Source of the DNA: Juglans regia
Lineage: Eukaryota > Streptophyta > Magnoliopsida > Fagales > Juglandaceae
DNA length: 64,000 nucleotides
Direction of reading: 5' to 3'
Assembly: GCF_001411555.2 (NCBI RefSeq)
Contig: NC_049903.1
Coordinates: forward strand, 12,939,234-13,003,233
Below, piece after piece: positions 22,741 to 33,278 of the stretch; position 1 is the first letter of the stretch; every line of letters starts with the position of its first letter. The notes beneath the pieces are model-generated. The model was given only the letters and a program-made list of their open reading frames with translations, was not told the origin of the DNA and did no database searches. The position numbers and the translations under genes are program-made.

Positions 22741-23630
22741 TAACGAGTCTTAATACAAATGGAACGTTTATACACTAATTTATGAGTAGCAAAATTTGAC
22801 GGTTTTATAGTATTATCTTTTTGTCCTCGGATACATCAATTGATCGGTCTAATATTCTCGAATTGGATTGATAGGTTTATTGTTTGATCGGATCTTGACC
22901 TGACCATATTGGGTCTGGTTGCACTCCCGCGGACAGTAGTCTTAAATAGATAGAGTTTGAGAAATGCTGAGTATAAAAAGATTATATAAAATATATTTAA
23001 AAATTGACGTATCTTGATGTGATAAGTTATATTATAAAATTAATTTTATTATAAAATAGATCTAACTTACCACATAAAGTCACGTAAATTTATGATTTTA
23101 TTTTTCTATAATTATTTTATAGATGTAGCACTTTTCTTCCAATATTGATCTAATTCCTTGTAACAATAAAATTTTCGAAAGCTTTTCTTATGAGAATATA
23201 ATATTTAAAAAGAAAATTAGGATACAAATCCAATTCTTATTTATAACTCTTTTTATAAGAAAACTGATAGTATGACCCATGGATTTGCTTCTTCATTTTG
23301 ACCGTTCATATATTTAATTTTTTTAATTTTAATTTTTACTTAATAGTTAAGAAAATAATTATTAGTATATTTCTTAAGAGTATTTAGAGATGTTTAAAAA
23401 ATGTAGAAAAAGAAAAAAATATATATAATTCACACTAGAGGGCATGTCCAGCGGTCAAATCTGAGCGGCACAGTAGCAACATCCTTTTTATAATTATATT
23501 ATGACGACGAAGTTTGGAGTGAAAATAGAATATATAAAGTGTAATGGAAAAAAGAATATTTATTATAAAAATAGGAGATATATATATTTATATATGCATA
23601 TAATGAAATTCAAGTGAGGTATAATTTGCT
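22741..23630. other. intergenic DNA downstream of the XTH gene
   Basis: AT-rich, no coding frame or repeat recognised. TTTATT at 23631-23636 is AATAAA on the minus strand, a candidate poly(A) signal about 100 bases past the XTH stop. Confidence 0.5.
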
Positions 23631-23732
23631 TTTATTATTATTATTTTTTATTTTACATCACTAATCCTCAAATAAAGATTACAATAATTCACAAATTGAA
23701 AAGATATATTAAAGTCTCATCCAAGGAACGTC

Positions 23733-24166
23733 CTAATAAACGTGCCGACGACACTCGCGTGGGCGACCCTGAGGAAATCGCTCGAAGTCGGTACAATAGT
23801 TGTAAATCATGTAGTACTTCTGCACCCATCTGAGTCTTCTTCGGCCACTCGCATCGAGCCGTAGCGTGTGCCAACCACTGTTTGAAACGGAGTCGGAAAC
23901 ACAAGAGGAGGAATTACCTCGTGACCAGAAGCAGGCCTCGGCATTGAAGTGGCGATAGCTGGCAGTGAAAGGAGCCTTGGACCAATCAGTTTTCACGAGC
24001 CCACCTCTGGTTGCCCATTGGTCTGCATTCCAGAGGCTCGAGTATAGCTTCATGGGCTGCCTCTTTGGGAAGGGAACACCGATGGATTCTTCGTTGTTGA
24101 ATACTCTTATGGGGATGTCATCTATTAAGAAACTGCATGCACAAAGATACATTTAATTATAACCAA

Positions 24167-24205
<39 letters not shown>

Positions 24206-25779
24206 AATATTGGATCTTCAAAATATTGGGTAAAGTTAGTAAATGATGCCTGTTTCATGGGTTAAAACAGGAGTTTAAAGTTAAGATTAAGGCCATGTTT
24301 TGAGGTTGAGTTGAGTAAAGTTGTGAATAATAGTATTTTGTGGGTCTCATTGAGATGGGTTTAGGTTTCGTTTGGTTACTAAACATCTCTCAACTCATCT
24401 CAACTCATCATTACAACTTTTTCAAATCTCAATACAAAATATAATAAACAATTCAACTTTTTTAAATTCTAAAATAATAATAATATTAAAAAATAATATT
24501 CTAACAATATTTTATCATCTCAACTCAACTCAACTCAACTTACTTCAACATCCAAACGCAACCTAAAGTCTTTTTAAGTTGAGATGAGTTTAACTTTTTA
24601 AATTGAAATATACGAAATAGGTTGAGATGCATTTATTTATTTAATTTTTTTTTGAAGTTAAGAAAGTAGTAGGTCCCATTAATAATTGATTTGAGATGAG
24701 TTGATTTTAATTTAACTAAGCACGACCTTACACCCGCATTTAATTTTATTTTAAAAAACAATTATTAAAAATAAATATTAAAAGAAAACTTTGGAGGGGT
24801 GGCGGGGCAGCCAACCATTAGATTCTCAATTTTTTATTCTTTTTATTTTGAATCATTCACTATTCTGAAATCAATTTACAGGGTTGACGACTTTGGTTTA
24901 TCTGAGCCTTTTATGAAAAATAATTAAGGTTGATGGGTGGTGCAAGCTTTACACCACGTCCTGACCGAGTGACCGTACGTATATACTTTTTAAAGTCAAA
25001 TATGCAGGAGATCGACTGAAAGCTAGAGCTGTAATATTCAAGATAGTCATTGAGATGTACTGAAAATATCTATAAAAAATATATGATCATATTTTCTGAT
25101 TCTTTCACAATTAAACATTGGTCTGATGATGGAAATCTTACATGATGCGTTGTGGATTCCATACAATGGAATAGGTGTGAAAATCTTTTGTTGGGTCGAA
25201 CCAGAGGTGGAATTGTTGCTCTCTGTTTCCTTTCCCTTGGGTGTACACATTAGTGTGAACGATATACGGCTCTCCACTCAGGTTCCCCAAGAATTCAAAA
25301 TCAATCTCGTCATGGTTTGGCCCTTCTGAAGATAACTGCATGCAGCAAAGAAACAAAAGTATATATCCGATATTGAAGAAACTTTCTTATAAGCTAGTTA
25401 CAGAAGTTCATGATATTGAAGCATAGCATGTAGTATCACTTGAAAACAGACGGAGTTTGGATATCTGAAAATAGAGATAGAGATCATATACATAGTAAGC
25501 CGTGACGGTGCCAGCAGAGTTGCCGGAGACGAGCTTGATCTGCATGTCCATCCTTCCAAATAGGTATTCTCTTTTGGATTGAAAGCCGGAGCCGGATACC
25601 TGGTCCAGAGTAAGTGTGAGAAGGTTTCCTTTGTCGAGTATCTTAGCACGATGATCACCCCAAGTTATGTCGAAATGTTCATAAAAAGTACCAGCAAAAG
25701 ACCCCATGAAGGAACTCATCACAAAGACAGAAAGCAACAACATCCGGCCTGAAGTTCCAAGGTGAGTGTGGGGTTCCAT
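23733..25779 (-). CDS. XTH: xyloglucan endotransglucosylase/hydrolase (XTH, GH16)
   Basis: A secreted cell-wall enzyme that cuts xyloglucan chains and rejoins them to other xyloglucan ends, or to water. Exons: 25779-25492 (96 codons), 25335-25142, 24132-23733. All introns have GT...AG borders and the joined frame gives 293 residues, the usual XTH length. Residues 1 to about 29 are a signal peptide. Exon 2 starts with LSSEGP and holds the GH16 active site DEIDFEFLG, with Glu106 as nucleophile and Glu110 as acid/base. It is followed by an N-glycosylation site (NLS, Asn114), normal for the family. Exon 3 carries the XET_C domain ([22 protein letters not shown]) with its Cys residues. From memory it is closest to the XTH22/23 group. 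The frame extends upstream to 25911, but a TATA box at 25828-25837 makes ATG 25779 the likely start. Large second intron (25141-24133). No defects seen. Confidence 0.95.
24361..24566. mobile_element. MITE inside XTH intron 2
   Basis: A 206-bp repeat with 15-bp terminal inverted repeats, TTAGGTTTCGTTTGG on the left and CCAAACGCAACCTAA on the right (14 of 15 match). The interior has CTCAACTCATCTCAACTC runs. It appears nested in an older relative, since GTTGAGTTGAG and GAGATGAGTTGA motifs flank it at 24300-24350 and 24580-24730. Relatives occur near 1850-2158, 37200-37395 and 40690-40815. Confidence 0.7.
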
Positions 25780-25827
25780 CTCCAGAGAGAACTGGAATTT
25801 GATGGTTGGATATATTAATGTTAGGGC

Positions 25828-25837
25828 TTTATATAGG
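25828..25837 (-). promoter_or_regulatory. TATA box of the XTH gene
   Basis: CTATATAAAG on the minus strand, 49 bases before ATG 25779. This leaves a leader of roughly 20-25 bases if transcription starts at the usual distance. Confidence 0.7.
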
Positions 25838-26914
25838 AAATGGTGTAAGGAGAGAGAAGAACTAGAGATGGGTGAATGGCGTAGGATGCTATTAAAATGC
25901 ACATACACCAACGTAATATTTATACAGAGGGATTAATAGAGTTGGCAATGGAGTAGCTTTAACTTATATATAAAATAGAAATCTGAAAAAGAGACTAATG
26001 TGCGTGTATGTGTTGCAACCTTCCCCAATTTGGGATAATTATGTTTAGATACAATATTATAAAATAGTGACCTTCATCCATACTTTAATGAAATATTGTG
26101 CATGACCAGGTATAGTACTGCTGGCAATTTTATACATGATCTGGGTGTGACTCTTACTCAAGTTGAGTTGACCAATATCTGATCTCATGAAATGTGGTAT
26201 AAGAAATGTTGTTTTTTTATTTTAAATGTTATCATCTTTAATCACATCAACTCATGTATAAGCGATTAATGTGTCCATATCGAATACTAGTACGATTGGA
26301 GATGTTAAAATCCAGTAGTATGAGAGTAGGATTACTCGGGTGGTAATCGTTCTCTCCTAAATATATAATATCATGTCACAAAAGCAAGAAATGAAGATGG
26401 AAAAACAATTTTGACGAGACCTAGCTCATATATATATACTTTTATTCAAACACCCTTACTACAATTTATGATAGAGGAATTAATACGTACTTAGTAACAA
26501 TTAAAAGCAACACCTTAGTTGGAAAATAAGCTAGGTGCGCACATCAAGTTGATATTCTGGCCTTGAACGCGTTATATCACGAGAAGCTAGCTAGCTGTAT
26601 TTCGATTATTTTCTATTCCATTATGTGTAGAATTATATTATTATATGCACAACACATGAAGTACTGCGCCATATTTAGGCTGTGTTTTCTTAGAGGATAA
26701 TTAAACTTTGATTTATGCCATAGAAAGAACGAATTAATTAAGAAGACTTGAGAGTTCGGCAAAGAAGGTAGAAGTACGAGATTGCACGTGCATGCAAGGT
26801 CGATGCATGAATACTACTTTTCTTTGCAAGTTTCTAACCTTGCTTGTAATTCTCTCCCAGTTTTAGACTTTGACACCAGAGGGGACGAAGCTGTATTGAG
26901 GACTCGCAATAAGT
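25838..26914. other. XTH upstream region
   Basis: AT-rich, presumed promoter and intergenic sequence. No open frame that I would call a gene and no repeat boundary until the CACTA element at 26915. Confidence 0.5.
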
Positions 26915-27213
26915 CACTACAAGGGGAATCACATTTTCCAACGATTCATTTTCGCTGGAAAAAATTATAAAATCGCTGCCTATTACCTTTCTCAGCGATT
27001 TATAAATCGCTGGATGTTCGTTGGTATTAAACCCCCACTTTTGATCTACTCCAACGGAAGCCAAAAATCGCCGGGACACAATTTTCTTTACCGGCGATTT
27101 TTATTCGCTGCCAAAAGGACATTTTATCGCCGCAATTGCAAGATACGATTCAATTGTTAATCGTTGGGAAAAACTAATTCCAACGATTTAATATTGTCGC
27201 TAAAAGAGGGAAA

Positions 27214-27505
27214 ATCGCCGGAAATAAGCTTCAGCAGCGATTTTTTGAAATCGTTGCTATTGACTAAAATGTTTTGAAATAACAATTGCGGCGATAAAAA
27301 TGTGCCAGAATAGATCAATCTCAGCGATTTAAAAATCGCTGGAATTGAGTTATTGGTTTTGTGAACTCAATTGCAGTGATCATAACATCGCTGGTATTGA
27401 TCTATATCGGCACATTTTTATCGCCGCAACTGTTATTTCAAAACATTTTAGTCAACAACAACGATTTCTAAAATAGCTGGTAAAGCTTATATTTCGGTGA
27501 ATATT
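27214..27505. repeat. large foldback in the left subterminal region
   Basis: Left arm about 27214-27350 and right arm about 27364-27505 pair over most of their length. TTGACTAAAATGTTTTGAAA in the left arm is fully complementary to the right arm. The arms also share GCGGCGATAAAAATGTGCC and ATAGATCAAT, and end near AATTGAGTT/AACTCAATT. The loop is about 13 bases. Confidence 0.85.
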
Positions 27506-29652
27506 ATTCACCGCAAATACCCTAAAATGACGGAAAAAAAACATTTTCGGCGAATTTTAATCGCCGGAAAAGATATTTCACAAAATAATAAAAAAAATCC
27601 CACAGAATTAATTTTGATGAATTAATTCGAAGCCACAGTCGGCTTCAAAGTCTGCAAAACGAAGTATTCAACAACTTTAGAATGGGATATTAAAGCAGCA
27701 GCGCGTTCACCATTAATAAAAGCAGGGAGTGTAATACATGAATATACACATCTCCAACACATATACACATATACACATCTAAACTTATAGGGACCTTAAG
27801 GTAGTTGATCATATGTAACTTAAATTCAAGGGCAACACAACCAGCTTGTACTAAACTAATACATGGAGTAGTATATATCTTCGTTGTAGTTAGCTTCTCA
27901 AATCTTCAAGTTGTTGCATAGGCAAAAGCATAGATGGGGGTGATTGAGTTGTACGTACAGGCAATCTGATCCAACACATTCATGCCAATGTCATCAATTC
28001 TGAGTAACAATAAATGGCAAAGTCATCATAGTCTAGTAACCAAGGTTTCCTATCTAATATTGTTACTATAACAGTTAAATAAAAGCCATAACTCTTAGAT
28101 AAAAGAAAAGACCATAGCTGTTTATACTTTATTGACGCTATTAGATTTCAACTATAGATGAATAATTGAAAACAAGTATTCTCTTCACACACCTTAATTT
28201 ACCCTCATAATATTTATGCACATGCTTCTGCTAAAAACAAAATAAAGGATATGCATTATACTTTCTATTGACCATCTACAACTAAGATAGATAAAAAAAA
28301 AAATCAACAGGATATATAACTCAAACAATTTAGTCCATTGACAGATAACATCATACTTCATCATACTCCCTAATTACATTAGAACCTAACCTCTCCCAAC
28401 ATGTTATTCTTATCAACATGTATCAATTTGCCTTTATGAAAATAAAAAAGCCCTTGTTTGGTAGCCATGCACACTGTGAACATTTCTAAATTGCACAAAA
28501 TCAGAAAACTGGATATATGAATACTGGCCTGCAATTAACTTTTGTCCACATTGAACCTCATATTACAAATTTTTTATGGAAAACACCAACTCTAACTACA
28601 AGTCTTGCTAAGTATAAACCACAACCATCATATATTTATATAAGAGAGACACACAAACATTTAAACCATGATTTGATCTAAATTTTTGGAAATACTAAGT
28701 CATATATATGTGTGTGTGTAGTTAAAATATAATTTCAGAAACTTCTTTCATTGAGAACATCTTATCATACCCAACAAATGAAAGCTATTATTAATAGAGA
28801 AAAGCAACTTCTCATATGGTCAAAATAACTACAATCATCTAATCAATGATATTATGAAATGAAAAGTTTTCCTCTTTTTAGGCAGATAAGGCTACTTTGG
28901 AAAATAATGAGCATTCAAGATAATCAAGTTTTTTGGATATTAAAGTTATATTGAATACGTTACCTCAATAGGCAAGGTACTTGGTGTGTTGCCTAAAACC
29001 CCGCTCTTGATTTAAATGAACCAGCCTTCTTGACTTCTAATGGGTAAATGACAAAATGGCAGAGGAAAAAAAAAAAAAAACTAATTCTGAGTCTACTTTT
29101 ACCTATGCTTGTACATTCTCAGAAGTAATTTTACCTATGCTTGTGCTTTATTAATGATTAAAGATGATAATACTCTAGTACGTAGGATGTACACATGAAT
29201 AAATTTAAACCCCTTCAAGATGTGAAAGTGAAAATATATCAATTCAGCTCTGCCCCATATACTTATTTATATGATCTAAGATTCTACTTCAGAGAATGTA
29301 ATATTCAACAGCTGCACAGGGCAGCAATTCCAATGCTATTATCAACAGTGCTAAAGCCTTCCAGAACCTTCTACACCAGAAACCCCTTAATAGGCCCTAA
29401 TGGTGCAAAATTGAAAGCTAGCTTCAAATAATTATATAAGTGAGGACAAATAACACGAAGTAATAACTGACAAGAGCAGATAACAACAATCAAAACCAAT
29501 TCAACCACCAATGCTCTAGTTATTTAGAAGATTTCTTTTTTTTGTATCGAAGTTATTTAGAAGAAGATAAAAAAAAAACAAAAAACAAAAGAATATTAGA
29601 TAATATTTCCAACATCAAATCCAGTACTGGAATGTGCTGTTATCCACGTACT

Positions 29653-29718
29653 AGTAGCACATTCCATGATATTAATCCACGTACTAGTACGTGGATTAAT
29701 ATCATGGAATGTGCTACT
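29653..29718. repeat. 66-bp perfect palindrome
   Basis: The arm AGTAGCACATTCCATGATAT, then TAATCCACGTACT (33 bases), is followed directly by its exact complement with no spacer. A third, imperfect copy of the arm lies just upstream at about 29629-29652 (GGAATGTGCTGTTATCCACG). Confidence 0.95.
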
Positions 29719-30417
29719 CACAATAAGCCTGATTAAGTGAATCGAGATCATAGAAAAGCTGACTAGCACCCAATAAAGAATGCAGCAATAAAAATAGATT
29801 ATAGAGGACAGAATCTTACTGCTTGTGGATGACTGTGGACAGCAAGCATGCTATTAGTTATTTTCATGAATTCCTTTAGAATGCTTGAAATGAGGAGTTT
29901 TAAAGTTTGATAACTATAAAAAAATCATATAGTCTACTTAACCTATATATTTGCACAGCGATTTATAAGAAGCAAAATCAAGAACCCAAGTTCACAATAT
30001 TTTAACTCAAGTCAGGTACTTCATGACTTTGTTCAACTAATGATCTTTGTTCAACCTACTCAAGTCACAATATTTTAACCTAATGGTCTTTGTTCAACTA
30101 CACTCTAAACAAGTTGATGTCACAAACTAATATAAGATTAAGACAAAAAAAAATAAAAGATTGCATTTCTTTAACATCAAGAGCAACCTGAAAGACTCAA
30201 GTGAGAACAAAACAGGTGCATAAATCTAAAAAATGCAAAACAATAGAGAAAATCTCATTAAATATAATCAAGAGTTAGACTTCTTGTCTTACTTCTATTG
30301 TTGCTCCTTCTGTCGATTTTCTTTCGTTTTATGCACATTGGAGAGCTATATTAGGGTCAGTAAAAGTCTTCGCACTTAAAGACGAAAAAAAAAAAAATTA
30401 CAATTGTTTGTTCACTT

Positions 30418-30597
30418 ACCTTGATTATATTCTCAGTTTTCTCCTTCTTCTACACTTTTCAGAAGCTGAAAGGCCTCATGCTTATGATGTTTCATCTGCT
30501 CTTCCTCTTACTTTATAAGGTTGACAATTTCTTCATCTTTCTTCTACTTGGAAGCTTCCATTTCTTGCAAATACATTTCCTTATTCTTCTTTGCCAT
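30418..30597 (-). pseudogene. exon-like coiled-coil fragment in the CACTA element
   Basis: On the minus strand a segment preceded by TTATAG and followed by AAG|GTAAGTG reads MAKKNKEMYLQEMEASK, then KKDEEIVNLIK, then EEEQMKHHKHEAFQLLKS, with two in-frame TAG/TAA stops. It is Lys/Glu-rich, like the coiled-coil tail of Transposase_24-type proteins or a captured host exon. I do not recognise the source. Confidence 0.35.
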
Positions 30598-31427
30598 CTA
30601 TAAGTTTCAAATAGAGAGAATAATGAGATTCGAGCTAAACAGTTTCAAATAGAAGGTGAAACTCACTACTTAAAAAAGGTTGACAGTAGCAGAAATTCAA
30701 GAAAAAGCAAAACATGATTGTTGTTTGTGTGCATAGCTTGAACCTGAGAATGAATGTGTACTGCTGATCATGAATTATAGAAAGAAACCATGCATATATA
30801 ATTAGTATCATCCAAAATAAATGTGTAAGGTTTTGCACAAGTGGGAGACACAAAACCAATAACAAGTGTCACCAAAGTGGTGCTTCCAATCATCACACCA
30901 ACTTCAGCTATGCTTGCAAGAACAAACTGAATTTCATTAGCAGAATTTCATGACACCAACTTCAACTTTAGCCATACCAACACATGACAACATAACATTT
31001 GGTGCTCCCAATCATCACACCAAGTTCAACACAGACTCACAAATTTACTCTGTTTCTCACATCAAACTTGAAACATGAAACAACAAAAAAATAAATATAA
31101 ATGACAAACTTACAAAAATAAAAATAAAAAAGCACAAACTCATCAACCCAAAAAAGCAAACAAATAAATACAAATGAAAAACTTAAACATTTCAAACTAA
31201 AAATTGAAAATAAGCATAATTTATGGGTAGACATAGCATAAAAACAACAAGCAAAACAAATAACAAAAAGAATTATAAAGTTCAAATCAATTTCAACCAA
31301 AAGTTCTCAAAACCCAAATTCTCAGCTTGTATATACTGACAATATTCATTTTAAGGGCTTGTTAGAATCCACAAAATAATTGTGCATTTGGCACCGTAAA
31401 TAAACTGTATAAAGAATGACAAAGTAC

Positions 31428-31552
31428 CTGTCTTGTGCAGAGTAGGTTAGCACATTTCCATTAACATCATCAAACTCGAGCCATTTCAGAGACTCGGACT
31501 CAAGCAGAACAAAACCAAATTCTGGTTTTCCCCTCCGTATGTACCTAGCCAT
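31428..31552 (-). pseudogene. possible captured host exon (N-terminal coding fragment)
   Basis: ATG 31552 opens a clean 41-codon stretch (MARYIRRGKPEFGFVLLES, then LKWLEFDDVNGNVLTYSAQD) that ends at a good splice donor, AG|GTACTTT, at 31428/31427. Codon use and hydropathy look like a real gene rather than transposon DNA. From memory it resembles the start of a plant WD40/transducin-like protein; I could not check this. Upstream at about 31737 there is another donor-like GTG|GTAAGG after a leader-like stretch. If right, the CACTA element has transduplicated the 5' end of a host gene. Confidence 0.35.
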
Positions 31553-32350
31553 TTAACATGGGAAATATCAAGATAAAGGATACTCAGTACAAAATGTAGG
31601 AAAAATCCCTAAAACCCACGGACACGCACGGTTTAAAATTCATTTGACAGAAATTTCATGGGAGTGGAAATTAACTTGAAGTGAATGTGGGTGTATTCGT
31701 GAGAAGCAGTGAAGGAGAAGGGCCTTACCACCGATCGACAACTCAGAACTCCAACAATGAACACAAATGCGCGCAGCAAACCCACGAAAAATCTACAGAG
31801 AAGAGAGAGAGAGAGGGTCTACTATGAAGAGAGAGAGAGAGATGGAGAGAAATACCTATAGATTTTTTGGGCACCGTGCGAGAGACGAAGACGGATTGGG
31901 GAGAGAGGGAGGAGAGGGTGGAGGGAAATGAACAATGGCAAAAGGCGGGCGAATTAAATTTTAGAAGAGTATTGCGGCGAGTTATTATCGCCGCACAAAA
32001 TAAACTTTCGCCGCGAAGATGCGAAGCTCATGCGGCGATTAAGAAAAACGGATGCAGAATTCTAATTTGCGGCGACTAAACTTCGCCGCAAATATCCTCA
32101 TAAATTTGGTACAAGACTTACGAATTTTACGGCGATTTTTAATTCGCATTTTGCAACGAAAAAAGTCGCCACAATAGTTCAAAAAATCACCACAATAAAT
32201 GAACCGTGAATTCCACTTCAAAATGTCTTATGAGTTAAGTTGGAATTCAACGGCGAATTAATAATCGCAACAAAAAATGACTATTTGCGACGATTTTTTT
32301 TTGCAGCGATCTAAAAATCGCTGGAAAATGTCTGATTTCTTGTAGTGAGT

Positions 32351-33278
32351 TATGATTTCCTCTTAATAAACTGAATTAGTTTTGAAGTTTGGCCCAAAGA
32401 AATTACAAGTACCGAGTACACGTACGTTCCATGCATGCAGCAGCGTGCAGGTGATCAAGACCTTATTACGGAGGTTTTCAAGTCATTGATAAATAAACAA
32501 ACCTTAAAGTGGATTATATAATATTTATTAAACATCAATGTCTAACAAACCAAATACTTATTGATGTGAAAAACGACAACAAAAAAGTTAGAGCAGAAAC
32601 AACCAAGCATATGATGCAAAATTTACAAAGTTCAGTAACATGTCTACATCGATAGTGTTGCTGAGAATTTTTATTATCTTGAGGAGTGTCAAGTTAGTAC
32701 AATGTAGGACAAAATTACAATGCTGAGAACTAGTACACTGTCCATTATAATAAACATATATATTGGGTTGTACGATGGAAGCCTTAATTTTATGATTTCT
32801 GATTATTTGCTCAAGTGAGATGTTGAGCAAGCCTCAAGCAAATTCTCTATCTGAAGTTTTGCTAGAGCTACCTGTTGAGCGAACTCTTTGTCTGGAAATT
32901 CAAGTCTATCAACCCAAGATTGCGCTTTATGGCCCAAGCCTCATTGAAAATCCACCGAAAAATTGTAGCGAATCATGGTTGGGTCGGATCATCAAATCGG
33001 GTTACCACAATAATAAACCAACCTAGCTCCTCAAACCCAACATTATCCTTATCTTCAAGGTGCGGACATGGTGACAGACATAGGAGACAGAAGATGAATT
33101 TGGAGAGGCCATTGGAATAGAGATGGTGGTCTTGATAAGGATCTCTGATAGCATGTGAAATCATCATTTCTGCCAAAAGGTTAAGTTGATGTGAAGATGT
33201 AGTTTTAACTATTTGTATTATAATTTTAACACTATCTAATATATAATAACACTATTCCAAAAATACACATGATTATGC
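32351..33278. other. intergenic DNA with a diverged inverted LTR-like fragment
   Basis: About 32830-33045, read on the minus strand, is similar to 34940-35170 on the plus strand. Both share CCCGATTTGATGATCCGACC and GAGTTCGCTCA. No coding feature is evident. Confidence 0.45.

Larger units (their letters stand above)
26915..32347. mobile_element. CACTA element with intact ends but no transposase
   Basis: A 5433-bp element. The left end is CACTACAAGGGG and the right end CTTGTAGTG. It is flanked by the 3-bp target duplication AGT at 26912-26914 and 32348-32350, as expected for CACTA (En/Spm). The first 26 bases of the left end and the complement of the right end share CACTACAAG and ACATTTTCCA. 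Both subterminal regions (26940-27580 and 31970-32330) are packed with GCGGCGATTTT, AATCGCCGC and AGCGATTT...AAATCGCTGG boxes. The interior has no TNP2 or Transposase_24 domains and few open frames. It holds a large inverted repeat, a 66-bp palindrome and exon-like fragments on the minus strand. It would need a transposase supplied in trans. Confidence 0.9.

Noticed and set aside
25408..25911. Reading the XTH exon 1 frame from ATG 25911 and through to 25408
   Set aside because: The upstream part overlaps the TATA box, and the downstream part reads through a good GT donor at 25491 into the intron.
29195..29431. 78-residue plus-strand open frame inside the CACTA element
   Set aside because: No recognisable domain or splice context, and length within chance for this region.
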